Below are positions 12,445-24,490 of a stretch of DNA of 64,000 bases, in pieces. Each line of letters starts with the position of its first letter. The stretch's first letter is position 1. Location of the stretch: contig CM037588.1 in NCBI GenBank assembly GCA_021018995.1, positions 85,595,765-85,659,764 on the forward strand, given 5' to 3'. The notes beneath the pieces were generated by a model, which searched no databases, was not told the origin of the DNA, and saw nothing but the letters and a program-made list of their open reading frames with translations. This DNA is from Chloranthus sessilifolius (Eukaryota; Streptophyta; Magnoliopsida; Chloranthales; Chloranthaceae). Position numbers and translations under genes: made by a program.

Positions 12445-12601
12445 AAAGGCATTAGGTCGAACCACGGGGACTATAATTTGATTGTTTTTACAATCTATAT
12501 ACTAATCAGTGTTATTGTCTTTACAATGACAGACCAGTATGGCCCCACGGTTCAGAGGACGAGGCTGAGGTGGAGACGGACCAAGAATAATTTTGTTATG
12601 A

Positions 12602-13824
12602 GAAATTGACGAGGGCATTAGTACAACTCATGGAGCAAGAGCTATTACCGCTTCAAATGCCATTTCGGTAGGACTAAGAGGAGAAAGAGGTGGTGATGGA
12701 AGAATGGAGCAAGTGTTGGAAGTTTTGGCTGCCAACGTGGCTCAACAGATTGCTGCAATGAATCAACAGGTAGCGAGGCCACCTTATCAACCCGAAGGTT
12801 TTATCGAGTTTAGGAGAATGAGACCTCCTAATTTCTCAGGTCAAACAGATCCAATTGAAGCTAAGGGTTGGATAGAAGAAATGGAGAAAGTGTTTGAGGT
12901 GCTTCAATGCATTGATGTCGAGAAGGTGCGTTGGGCAACCTTCAAGCTTGATGGTGAGGCTAGACCTTGGTGGAAATTGGTATCGAAACACCATGAACAA
13001 GAATTCCCCAATACCCCTTAGACATGGGCTGAGTTCGTTGAAAAATTCAATGATAAGTACTTTCCCAAGATCGTGAGACATTAATGGGAAGCCAAATTTA
13101 TTAAACTAGAAGAAGGTGCTATGACAGTGCGCGCGTATGGTGCTGAGTTTGATAGATTATCAAGATTTGCTCTGTAACACGTAGCCACCGAGTTGATGTG
13201 AGCTCAAGAATTTCAACTTGGCCTAAGGCCAAACCTACAGAAGGAGGTAGCTTTGTGGGATTTGGAGACGTATGGGGGTGTTATGTCCAAGGCTCTCATT
13301 TTAGAAAAACGGAAATCAAAAGCAATATGCCTAGAGGGATAGGAAAAAAAGGGAGAGGTCATTTCAAGGACAATCTAATGATCCTGATCAGGCAAACAAG
13401 AGGGCTAGATTCTTAAGACCTCCTAGATACCCTACTCACTCTAGACCAGCAGTATCTTCAAGACCAAGTTCTTATTAGAGGCCATCTATACCTATGCCAT
13501 CCAGGGCATTCAGATCTTCTGGTTCTTCTGCTAGTGGAGCTTCCATTGCATAGGGATCTTCTCGGGTCTTTTCATTTACTCCGACTTCATCATGTGTAAA
13601 GTGTGGAAAGCCACACAAGACACAGGACTGCAGGACAGATACAGGAGCTTACTTCAAGTGTGGCAAGATGGGCCACATGGTTAGGAATTGTCCTGAGGAG
13701 AGTAAGGAAAGTAAGGAGAGGACTGGATCGGTATCCACTCAGAGATCTTCCTGACCTATTGTTCAAGGTCAAGCATATGCCGTCATAGCAACTAATGCCC
13801 TGACATCAAACGACGTCATTCAAG
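12602..13824 (+). pseudogene. Tekay-like gag with CCHC zinc knuckles
   Basis: The frame is open from 12602, with a first ATG at 12704. The retrotransposon Gag capsid domain follows: RRMRPPNFSGQTDPIEAKGW at about 12810-12870, then VRWATFKLDGEARPWW, WAEFVEKFNDKYFP and LQKEVALWDLE. A basic proline/serine linker leads to two knuckles at 13593-13695: CVKCGKPHKTQDC, and a second one whose first cysteine has become tyrosine (YFKCGKMGHMVRNC). Gag assembles the particle and binds RNA. Stops at 13019 (TAG), 13081 (TAA), about 13176, 13198 and 13750, and a frameshift near 13350, inactivate it. The reading frame at the end (DVIQG) continues across the intron-like segment into PR. Confidence 0.85.
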
Positions 13825-13958
13825 GTATCTTTATGCTTTGAGAGTTAAATTGATTCATTGAGATTTATATATTATAGCTATTTTGATAAATTTTATATAT
13901 AGAGATATTAGTGACTGTTGTGCACTTAACCTTTTATGTTTTAATATATAAACTAAAG
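13825..13958 (+). other. Intron-like segment between gag and protease
   Basis: A 134-bp AT-rich stretch has a CAAG|GTATCT donor and an ACTAAAG|GTACC acceptor, with a CACTTAAC branch-like site and a T-rich tract upstream of the acceptor. Read through, it meets a stop after five codons. Removing it joins the codons before and after in the same frame (VIQG to TLVLHH), which is where Tekay-type elements pass from Gag into PR. An unspliced insertion of other origin remains possible. Confidence 0.6.
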
Positions 13959-14280
13959 GTACCCTTGTCTTGCATCATAAAGGCGACGTGAGTCAAGCAG
14001 ATGCACGTGTATTGATAGATCCTGGGTCTAGTCACTCTTTTATCACTCCTCTATTTTTTGAGAAGTTGGGCATTATTCCCAAAACCCTTGATTTTATATT
14101 GGCTATATCAGTCCCTACGGGAAGCTCGATAAGCACAGATATGGTATGTTAATCAGTTATCATGATGATTGAGGATCATGAAACGATGACCGATATGATT
14201 ATATTGAGTATAGAAGGGTTTAACGTGATCCTTGGAATGGATTGGCTGTCAGCATACCATGCAAGCATGGATTGTCTTTA
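13959..14280 (+). pseudogene. Tekay-like aspartic protease
   Basis: After the intron-like segment the frame reads TLVLHHKGD, then the active site ARVLIDPGSSHSFI (the usual chromovirus form is DPGATHSF or DSGATHSF), FFEKLGI, and after a TAA at about 14150 continues with IEGFNVILGMDWLSAYHA, the typical GMDWL end of these proteases. The catalytic aspartate is kept. A stop follows at about 14280 and the link to RT is scrambled. Function: maturation of Gag-Pol. Confidence 0.8.
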
Positions 14281-14435
14281 GAAGATATTAACCTTTCGAC
14301 CTCCAAAGAGAAAATCCTTTTAATTTTGTGGAATCAAATCCAAAGTCGCACCGTTCATTTCAGCTATCTGAGCAGAGCGTATGATGAAGAATGGATGCTG
14401 TGGATATCTTGCTTACTTGTAAGATCATTAGGAGA

Positions 14436-14862
14436 CGAAAAGGGACATCACTCTTATCACTGAGGAATTACCCAGATTGCCACCTGATCGGCAGATTGAG
14501 TTCGCAATTGAGTTTGCATCGGCTACTGAACCATTGTCAAAGGCTCCGTACAGAAATGCGCCTGCTGAGTTAAAGGAACTGAAGGATTAGCTTCAGGAGC
14601 TATTGGATAAAAGTCTTATTAGACCAAGTGTCTCCTTGGGGAGGTCCAATATTATTTATGAAGAAGAAGGATGGTTCGATGCGGCTATGCATCGATTACC
14701 ACTAGCTAAATCAGATGAGGATTAAGAATTGTTACCCACTTCTGCAGATTAATGACCTATTTGATCAGCTGCAAGGTGTAATGTTTTTCTCAAAGATTGA
14801 TCTGAGATCAGGCAACCATCAACTTAAGATTAAGGTGGATGACATCCCAAGACCGTGAACCA
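14436..14862 (+). pseudogene. Tekay-like reverse transcriptase, N-terminal third only
   Basis: The sequence reads ELPRLPPDRQIEFAIEFA, then [17 protein letters not shown], a TAG at about 14588, and [13 protein letters not shown] one-base shift near 14635 moves it into [13 protein letters not shown], and [16 protein letters not shown] follows. These are the fingers and first palm motifs of a chromovirus RT. Homology stops just after the DDIP motif (about 14860), before the YxDD active site, where foreign sequence begins. The rest of RT, RNase H and integrase with its chromodomain are absent. Confidence 0.82.
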
Positions 14863-15581
14863 AGAACGCATCACGTAAGGTTCCTACTTCACGGGTTCAT
14901 GCACCTATGCCACCCGTCGAATCAGTCGCACAACCTGTTGTGCAACCGTGGCATCACCTGAACCAATTGTGCCAACCGTTTAACCCCCACAGCCACCACT
15001 CATTACCTGAGAACTTCCAAAGGATTGGTGGGCTTCTAAAGCCTCTTTACCTAAGTATTCTTTTACCCCTAAATGTTTGACGATCTACCCGAAATGACTT
15101 AGGCGATCAATTATGTCACCAAGTTGGGATTAAAACCCATGCACGAACCATTCCACTATCACTATTGTCCTCGAATTGTGCGACTATTCTACCAGCACCT
15201 AAGGAGGGGCAGTGATCGTTATCAATTAACCACCAAAATTGATGGATTGGAGAATAAATTTAATCAATTCCACATCTCTGCTGCCTTACAGTGCCCATCC
15301 GGGTATGTCAAGACATGTGGATTGTTGGCACCCAATATCAAGGACGTGCCATTCGAGGATGTCATTGCCAAAATGACACATGGTCAACAAGGATCGGGTA
15401 TATCCATTACCCGATCCCAACTCCCTGATAATTTATGGATACTTGATACCTTTATCAAGTATACCATTTACCCATTTTTGCATAAATCAGAGCGTAGTGG
15501 CATTTTGGAACAAGCTCTATTTTCGGCATTTGAGAACCATTGGTTTTCCGTTGCTGACGTCGTCATTGAGGGCATGCATTG
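14863..15581 (+). CDS. Captured ORF like the putative plant transposon protein domain
   Basis: This segment does not belong to a chromovirus. The open frame runs from ATG 15124 in-frame into the LTR, with about 150 residues before the LTR fusion at 15582. It contains RIVRLFYQHLRRG, then LTTKIDGLENKFNQFHIS, and a C-terminal half DNLWILDTFIKYTIYPFLHK...ILEQALFSAFENHWFSVADVV. The pattern (FY.NL near the start; W..FI....P..H.S; VGKVI-like end) resembles the 'putative plant transposon protein' domain found in Athila-type and other plant element ORFs. Upstream (14863-15123) there are related but frameshifted fragments. The role of the domain is unknown. The ORF is intact over its length but fused to LTR sequence, so it is probably a fragment. 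Confidence 0.5.
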
Positions 15582-15750
15582 TTTTCTTTCATTTTTAGTG
15601 CCTTATATGATACCTCAATCTGCCTCTTTGGATAGTGTCTGCTTTGATTTTTGCTACTTGAGTAGATTTTCTTTGGTTTGTTCTGGGGATCATCAGCGTT
15701 TATGATCCTGATGGCACAAGTTTCTGGGAGCAAAAATTTAGGCTGTCACA
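15582..15750 (+). repeat. Truncated 3' LTR (last 169 bp)
   Basis: Starts at TTTTCTTTCATTTTTAGTGC, matching 12270 onward in the 5' LTR, and ends with GGCTGTCACA. Upstream LTR sequence (about 2.47 kb) is missing and replaced by the captured ORF. The last 30 bp differ most from the 5' LTR. Confidence 0.85.
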
Positions 15751-15755
15751 AGAAT
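15751..15755 (+). repeat. Target site duplication AGAAT, right copy
   Basis: Identical to 9794-9798 and directly after the terminal CA of the element. The array continues from here in normal register. Confidence 0.9.
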
Positions 15756-16009
15756 GCTTGAACGTGAATGCTTGGACATGAATACTTGAACGTGGATGCC
15801 TGAACGTGAATGCTTGAATATGATATATTACACGTGATTTCTTGAACGTGAAGGCTTGAACATGATTGCTTGAACGTGAATGCTTGTACCTGAATGCTTG
15901 AACGTGATTGCTTGACTGTGAATACTTGAACATGAATGCTTGAACGTGAATTCTTGAACATGAATGCTTGAACGTGAATGCTTGAACAACAATGCTTGAA
16001 CGTGAATGC

Positions 16010-19000
16010 TTGATAGATAGTTACATGCTTGAACGTGAATGCTTTAACATTACTACTTGCACATGAATGCTTGAACGTGAATGCTTGATAGATAGTCACA
16101 CACTTATATGTGAATGCCTGAACATGATTGTTTGCACATGAATGCTTGAACGTGAATACCTTAACGTGAATGCTTCAACATGATTGCTTAAACGTGAATG
16201 CTTGAATGTGAATGCTTGAACATGAATTCTAGAACATGAATGCTTGAACGTGAATGCTCAACAGATTATGACACGCTTGAACGTGAATGCCTAACCATGA
16301 ATGCTTGAACATGAATGCTCGACCGATAACAACACGCTCGAATGGGAATGCTTGAGCGTGTGAATGCTTGAACATGAATGCTTGAATGTGAATGCTTCAA
16401 CATGAATGCTCGAACGTGAATGCTCGAATGGGAATGCTCGAACATGAATGCTTTAACATGAATGCTTGAACGTGAATGCTTAAACCTGAATGCATGAACA
16501 TGAATGCTAGAAAATGAATGGTTGAGAGATAGTGAAGTGCTTGAGCGTGAATGTTTGAAATTGATTACGTGAACCTGAATGCTTGAACATCATTGCTTGA
16601 ACATGAATGTTGGTACATGAATGCTTTAACCTGAATGTTAGAACATGAATGCTAGAATGTTATTGCTAGAACATGAATGCTCGAACGTGAATGATCGAAC
16701 ATGAATGCTTGAACATGAATGCATGAACGTGATTGCTTGGACGTGAATGCTTAAACCTGAATGCATGAAAATGAATGCTAAATAGATAGTGACATGCTTG
16801 GACATGAATGCTAGAATGTGAATGCTTGAACGTAAATGCTTGTACCTGAAGGCTTGACTGTGATTGCTTGAACGTGAATAGATGAATGTGAAGGGTTGAA
16901 CGTGAATGCTTGAACATGAATACTTGAACATGGATGCCTGAGCGTGAATGTCTGATAGATAGTGACAAGCTTAAACGTGACTGCTTAAACATGAATTCTT
17001 GCACGTGAATGCTTGAACGTGATTGCTTGAACGTCAATGCTTGTACCATAATGCTTGAACGTGATTGGTACACCTTGAATACCTAAACGGGAATGCTTGA
17101 ACGTTAAGTCTTGAACGTGAATGCTTGAACATGAATGCTTGAACGTGAATGTTTGATAGATAGTGACATGCTTGAAAGTGAATGCTTCATAGATAGGTAC
17201 AAGCTTGAGTGTGAATGCTGTAACGTGAGAATTCTTGAACGGGAATTCCTGAACCTGAATAATTGAACATGCATGCTTGAACATGAATGATTGAATGTGA
17301 ATACTTGATCATATATGCTTCAACGTGAATGCTTGAACATGAATGCTTGAATGTGAATGCTTGATTGAAAGTGACACGCTTTAATGTGAATTTTTGATAG
17401 ATAGTTACATGCTTTAATGTGAATTCTTGAATGCTCGAACATGAATGCTAGAACGTCGATGCTCGAACGTGAACGCATTAACATGAATGCTTGATTGACA
17501 GTGACACGCTTAAACATGAATGCTTCCACGTGAGGGCTTGAACGTGATTGCTTGAACATGAATGCTTGAACATGAATGTTTGAATGTGAATGCATGAACA
17601 TGAATGCTTGAACGTGAATGCTTGATAGATAGTGACACGCTTGAACGTGAATTCTTTAACATGAATGCTTAAACGCGAATTCTTGAACGTGAATGCTTGA
17701 AAATGAATGCTTAAGAGTGAATGCTAGATTGATACTGACATGCTTTAACATGAATGCTTGAACATGAATGCTTGAATGTGAATGCTTGAATGTCAATGCT
17801 TGAATGTGAAAACTTGAACATGACTGCTTGAACATGAATGCTTGAACGTGAATGCTTGATTGTGTATGATCGAACGTGAATGGTCGAACACGAATGCTTA
17901 AACATGATCGCTTGACCATGAATGCTTGAAAATGAATGCCTGAAAATTAATGCTTGATAGATAGTGACATGAACATGACTGCTCGTATGTGAATGCCTTA
18001 ACATGAATGCTTGAGCATTAATGCTTGAACATGAATGCTTGAACGTGAATGCTTGAACTTGAATGCACGAACATGAATGCTTCATAGATTGTGACTTGCT
18101 TCAATGTTAATGCTTGAAAGTGAATGCTTGAACCTAAATGCTTGAACGTGATAGCATGAACATGAATGCTCGAACGTGAATGCTTGAACATAAATACTTG
18201 AAGATGGATGCTTGAACGTGAATGCTTGATAGATGGTCACACGCTCAAACGTGAATGCTTGAACATGAATGTTTGATAGATAGTAACACGCTTAAACGTG
18301 AATGCTTGAACAGGACACCATGCACATGAATGATTGAATGTGAATGCTCGGACGTGATTGCTTGAACGTGAATGCTTGAATGGAATGATTGAACATGAAT
18401 ACTTGAACATGAATGCTTGAACATGAATGCTCGATAAATAGTGACACACTTGAACGTGAATGCTTGAACATGTGAATGCCTGAACGTGACTGCTCATACA
18501 TGAATGCTCGAACGTGAATGCCCGAACATGACTGCTTGAGCACGAATGCTTGAACCTAAATGCTTGAACATGAATGCTTGAAAATGAATGTTTGAGAGAT
18601 AGTGTATTGCTTGAACTTGAATGCTTGAACATGAATGCTTGAACGTGATTGCTTCAACGTGAATGCTGGAACGTGAATGCTTGAACCGAAATACATGAAC
18701 GTTATTCCTAGAACGTGAATGCTTGAACATGAATGCTTGAACGTGTATGAACGAATATGAATGCTTGAACATGAATGCTGAGCATGAATGCTTAAGCCTG
18801 AATGCTTGAAAATGAAAGCTTGATAGATAGTGACATGCTTGAATGTGAGTTCTTCAAATTGAATGCTTGAACCTGAATGCTTGAACGTGAATGCTTGAAC
18901 GAGATTGCTTGAACGTGAATACTTGAATATGGTGGCTTGAACGTGAATACTTGAATGTGCTGGCTTGAACGTGAGTGCTTGAACGTTAATACTTGAACAT

Positions 19001-20220
19001 GGATGCCTGAACGTGAATGCTTGATAGATAGTGACACACTTAAACAGGAATGCTTGAACAAGAATGCTTGCATGTGAATGCTTGAACGTGAATTCTTGAA
19101 CGTGATTGCTTGAACGTCAATGCTTCTACCTGAATGCTTGAACGAGATTGCTAGTTTGTGAATACTTGAATGTGAATGCTTGAATGGGAATTATTGAATG
19201 TTAATTCTTGAATGTGAATGCTTGAACATTAAAGCTTGAACATTAATGCCTAACGTGAATGCTTGATAGATAGTGGCATGCATGAACGCGAATGCTTGAA
19301 TGTGAATGCTTGATAGATAGTTACACACTTGAGCGTGAATGCTTGAACGTGTAAATTCTTGAACGGGAATGCTTGATCCTGAATATTTGAACGTGAATGC
19401 TTGAAAATGAATGCTTGAACGTGAATGCTTTAACTTGAACGCTTGAACATGAATGCTTGATAGATAGTGACACTCTTGAATGTGAATGTTTTGATAGATA
19501 GTTACACGCTTGAATGTGAATGCTTGAACGTGAATGCATGAACATGAATGCTTGAACGTGAATGCTTGAATGTGGTGACTTGAATGTGAATGCTTGAACG
19601 TTGAAACTTGAACATGGATGCCTGAGCTTGAATGGTTGATAGATAGTGACACGCTTAAACAAGAATGCTTGAACAAGAATGCTTGCACTTGAATTCTTGA
19701 ACGTGACTGCTTGAACATCAATGCTTGAACGTGAATGCTTGTACCTAAATACTAGAACAGGATTGCTTGTTCGTGAATACTTGAATGTGAATGCTTGAAT
19801 GGGAATTACTGAATGTGAATTCTTGAACGTGAATGCTTGATAGATAGTGGCATGCTTGAATGCTAATGCATGAATGTGAATGCTTGATAGATAGTTACAC
19901 ACTTGAGCGTGAATGCTTGAAAGAGTAAATTATTGAATGGGAATGCTTGATCCTGAATATTTGAACGTGAATGCTTGAACATGAATGCTTGAATGTGAAT
20001 TCTTCAACATGAACGCTTGAACATGAATGCTTGGTACATAGTGACACTCTTGAATGTGAAAACTTGATAGATAGTTACACGCTTGAACGTGAATGCTTGA
20101 ACGTGAATGCATGAACATGAATGGTTGAACGTGAATGCTTGAAGTTGAATGCTTGAACGGCTTGAACATGACTACTTGCACATGAATGCTTGAACGTGAA
20201 TGCTTGATAAATAGTCACAC
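16010..20220 (+). repeat. Higher-order segment B of the 14-bp array
   Basis: Carries the landmarks of segment A in the same order: CAGATTATGACACGC at 16261, AAATAGATAGTGACATGCTT at about 16789, the AAGCCTGAATGC block at about 18785 and the truncated unit at 20151. After subtracting the LTR insertion the A to B offset is about 5.2-5.8 kb. Confidence 0.55.
19265..19985 (+). repeat. Internal duplication with ~580-bp offset
   Basis: A composite block containing GATAGATAGTGGCATGC, GATAGATAGTTACACACTTG, a GTAAATT...GGGAATGCTTGATCC stretch and CTGAATATTTGAACG occurs at about 19265-19400 and again at about 19845-19985. A related block is at about 8050-8180 in segment A. It shows amplification at an intermediate scale. 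Confidence 0.6.
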
Positions 20221-23200
20221 GCTTAAACGTGAATTTTTGAACATGACTTCTTGCACGAGAATGCTTGAACGTGAATCCTTGGACGTGATTGCTTGAATGT
20301 GAATGCTTGATTGTGAATGCTTGAACATGAATACTTGAACATGAATACTTGAACATGAATGCTTGAATGTGAATGCTCGACAGATAGTGAAACTCTTGAA
20401 CGTGAAAGCCTGAATGTGAATGCCGGAACGTGAATGCTTGTACCTGAATTCTTGAACGTGATTGCTTGAACGTGAATACTTGAAAGTGAGGGCTTGAACG
20501 TGAATGCTTGAACGTGAATACTTGAACATGGATGCCTGAACATGAATGATTGATAGATAGTGGGATGCTTAAATGTGAATGTTTGAGCATGAATGCTTGC
20601 ACATGAACGCTTAAACGTGAATGCTCGAAAGTGATTGCCTGAACGTGAATGCTTGTACCTGAATGCTTGAACATGATTGCTTGACCGTGAATACTTGAAC
20701 GTGATTGCTTGACCATGAATACTTGAACGTGAACTCTTGAATGTAAATGCTCGAACGTGAATGTTGGAAACTAAATGCATGAACATGATTCCTTGATAGA
20801 TAGATACACACTTGAACGTGAATGGTTAAACTTCAATGCTTGAACGTGTGAATTCTTGAACATGTCTTCTTCAACGGGAATGCTGAATAAATAGTGACAT
20901 GCTTGAACGTGAATGTATGAACATAAATGCTTAAACGTGAATGCATGATCGATAGTGACACGCTTGAACATGAATGCTTGTACATGAGGGCTTGAACGTG
21001 ATTGTCTGAACATGATTGCTTGAACATGAATGCTTGAACGTGAATGGTTGAACGTGAATGCTTGAACATAAATGCTTCAGCTGGAATGCTTGAACGTGTG
21101 AATTCTTGAACGTGAATGCCTAAACTTAAATATTTGAACATGAATGCTTGAACGTGAATGCTTGTATGTGAATGCTTATACATGAATGCTTAAACATGAA
21201 TGCTTTAACCTGAATGCTTGAACGTGAAAGCCTGAACGTGAATGCTTAATAGATTGTGACACGCTTGAACGTGAATGCTTCAATATGAATGCTTGAACGT
21301 GAATTCTTGAACGTGATTGCTTGAACATGAATGCTTCAAAATGAATGCTTGAATGTGAATGCAAGATTTATAGTGGCACGATTTAATGGGAATCCTTGAA
21401 CATGAATGCTGGAACATGAATGCTTTAATGTGAATTCTTGAACGTGAACGCTTGAACAAGAATGTTTGAATGTGAATGCTTGAACCTAATAGTTTGAAAA
21501 TGAATGCTTGAACATGAATGCTTGATTGTGAATGATCGAACGTGAATGCATGAACATGAATTCTTAAACATGAATGCTTGAACATGAATGCTCGAACGTG
21601 AATGCTTGAACATGAATACTTGAAAATGAATGCTTGATAGATAGTGACATGAACATGAGCGCTCGAACGTGAATGCTCAAACATGAATGCTTGAACATGA
21701 ATGCTTGAACATGAATGCTTGGACTTGAAAGCTTGAACATGAATGCTTGATAGATAGTGACATCCTCGAACGTAAATGCTTGAATGTGAATTCTTAAATT
21801 GAATGCTTGAATCTAATTGCTGAACATGAATGCTTGAACGTGAATGCTTGAACGTGACTGCATGAATGTGAATGCTTGAACATGGATGCTTGATTGTGAA
21901 TGCTTGATAGATAGTCACACGCATAATTGTGAATGCTTGAATGGGAATGCTTGATAGATAGTCACACGCTTAAACTTGAATGCTTGAACGTGATTGCTTG
22001 CACGTGAATGCTTGAACAGGAATTCTTAAACGTTAATGCTTGGACGTGATTACTTGAACGTGAATGCTATTACATGAATACTTGAACATGAATGCTTGAA
22101 CGTGAACGCTCGATAGATAGTGACACAGTTGAATGTGAATGCTTGAATGTGTGAATCCTTGAACGTGAATGATTGAACATGAATGTTGGAATGTGAATGC
22201 TCGACAGATAGTGATACACTTGAAGATGAATGCTTGAATGTGAATGCGTGAACATGAATGCTTGTATATGAATGTTTGAACATGAATGCTAGGAGGTGAA
22301 TGCTTGAACCTGAATGCTTGAACATGAATGCTTTAAAATTAATGCTTAAGAGACAGTGAAATGCTTGAATGTGAATGCTTGAAATTGAATGCTTGAACCT
22401 GAATGCATGATTGTGAATGCTTGAACGTTAATGCTAGAACGTGAATGCTTGAACCTGAATACTTAAACCTGAATGCTTGAACGTGATTGTTGGAATGTGA
22501 ATGCTTGAACATGAATGCTCAAATATGAATGATCGAACATGAATGCTTGAATATGAAAGCTTGAACCTAAATGCTTGAACTTGAATGTTTGAACGTGATT
22601 GCTAGAATATGAATGCTTGAACATGAATGCTCGAACCTGAATGATCGAACATGAATGCTTTAACCTAAATGCTTAAAAATGAATGCATGATAGATAGTCA
22701 CATGCTTGGACGTGAATGCTGGAACGTGAAAGCTTGAACGTAAATTCTTGTACCTGAATTCTTGAACGTGATTGCTAGAACATGAATACTCTAACATTAC
22801 GGCTTAAACGTGAATGCTTGAATGTGAATACTTGAACGTGAATGCCTAAACATGATTGCCAGTACCTGAACGCTTAAACATGAATGCTTGAACAAGAACG
22901 CTTGAACGTGATTGCCTGAATGTTAATGCTTGAACGTGAATGCTTGTACCTAAATGCTTGAACATGATTTCTTGATCGTGAATACTTGAACGTTAATACT
23001 TGAATGTGAATTCTTGAACGTGAATGCTTGAACGTGAATGCTTGAACATGTAGGCTTGAATGTGAATGCTTGTTAGATAGTGACATGCATGAACGTGAAT
23101 GGTTGATAGATAATTACATGCTTGAATGTGAATGCTTGAACGTGAATGCTTGAACTTTAATGCATGAACGTGCGAATTCTTTAACGGGAATGCTTGAACC

Positions 23201-24336
23201 TGAATATTTCAACATGAATCTTGAACATGAATGCTTTAACTTGAATGATTGAATGAGTGAATTCTTGAACGCGAATGCCTAAACTTAAATATTTGAACGT
23301 GAATGCTTGACCATGAATGCTTGAACGTGAATGCTTGTATGTGAATGCTAGTACATGAATGCTTGAACGTGAATGCTTGAACTTGGATGCTTGATAGATA
23401 GTGACACGCTTGAACGTGAATGCTTTAACACAAATGCTTGAACATGAATTCTTGAATGTGAATGCTTGAAAATGAATGCTTAAACATGAATGCAAGATTT
23501 ATTGTGACACACTTTAACGAGAATGCTTGAACCTAAATGCTGAAACATGAATGCTTGAACGTGAATGCTTGAACATGAATGCTTGAACGTGAATGCTTGA
23601 ACATGAATGCTTGAACGTGAATGCTTGAACCTGTTTTCTTGAACGTGAATGCTTGAACATGAATGCATGAATGTGAAAGCTTGATCGTGAATGATCAAAC
23701 GTGAATGGTTGAACATGAATACTCGAACGTGAATACTTGAACTTGAATGCTTGAAAGATAGTCGCATGAACGTGACGACTCGAACATGAATGCTTGAACA
23801 TGAATGCCTTAACGTGAATGCTTGAACCTAAATGCTTACATGTGATTGCTTAAATTGAATGCTTGAACGTGATTTCTTGAACATGAATGCTTGAACGTGA
23901 ATGCTTGATAGATAGTCATGCGCTTAAACAAGAATACTTGAACGTGAATGCTTGATAGATAGTCACACACTTAAACTTGAATGCTTGAACTTGATTGCTT
24001 GCACATGAATGCTTGTAAGTGAATACTTGGACACGATTGCTTGAATGTGAATGCTTGAACATGAATACTTGAACATGAATGCTTGAACGTGAATGCCAAA
24101 AAATAGTGACACCCTTGAACGTGAATGCTTGAACGTGTGGAAGCTCGAACGTGAATGCTTTAACATGAATGCTTGAAGATGAATGCTTGAACATGTAAAT
24201 GCCTGACCATGTGAATGCTTGAACGTGAATACTTGAACATGAATGCTTGAATGTGAATGCTCGAACATGAATGCTCGTATATGAATGCTTGAAGATGAAT
24301 GCTAGAACATGAATGCTTGAACATTAATGCTTGGAA

Positions 24337-24490
24337 ATAAATGCTTGAGAGATAATGAAATGCTTGAATGTGAAAGATTGAAATTGACTACTTAAACTTG
24401 AATGCTTGAAGGCAATAAATGCTTGAGAGATAATGAAATGCTTGAATGTGAAAGATTGAAATTGACTGCTTAAACTTGAATGCATGACCA
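24337..24490 (+). repeat. 78-bp tandem duplication in the array
   Basis: Two adjacent copies starting ATAAATGCTTGAGAGATAAT (24337 and 24415) differ at only one base over about 65 bp. A second local duplication (about 24597 and 24726) shares a GAACATGAAACTTGAAGTTG variant. Both suggest recent local slippage or unequal exchange. Confidence 0.75.

Larger units (their letters stand above)
9799..15750 (+). mobile_element. Chimeric Tekay-like (chromovirus) LTR retrotransposon
   Basis: A 5,952-bp insertion in the 14-bp array. It begins TGTAACGACC and ends GGCTGTCACA, flanked by a perfect AGAAT duplication. The order is a 5' LTR of 2,632 bp, a PBS matching initiator methionine tRNA, Gag with zinc knuckles, protease, and the first third of RT. 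Then comes foreign coding sequence (14863-15581) and the last 169 bp of a 3' LTR. Most of RT, RNase H, integrase and the polypurine tract are missing, so it could only have moved with proteins from another copy. The exact target duplication shows that it integrated in this chimeric state or was altered by internal exchange afterwards. The Tekay/Del-type chromovirus call rests on the gag and RT signatures. Confidence 0.9.
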
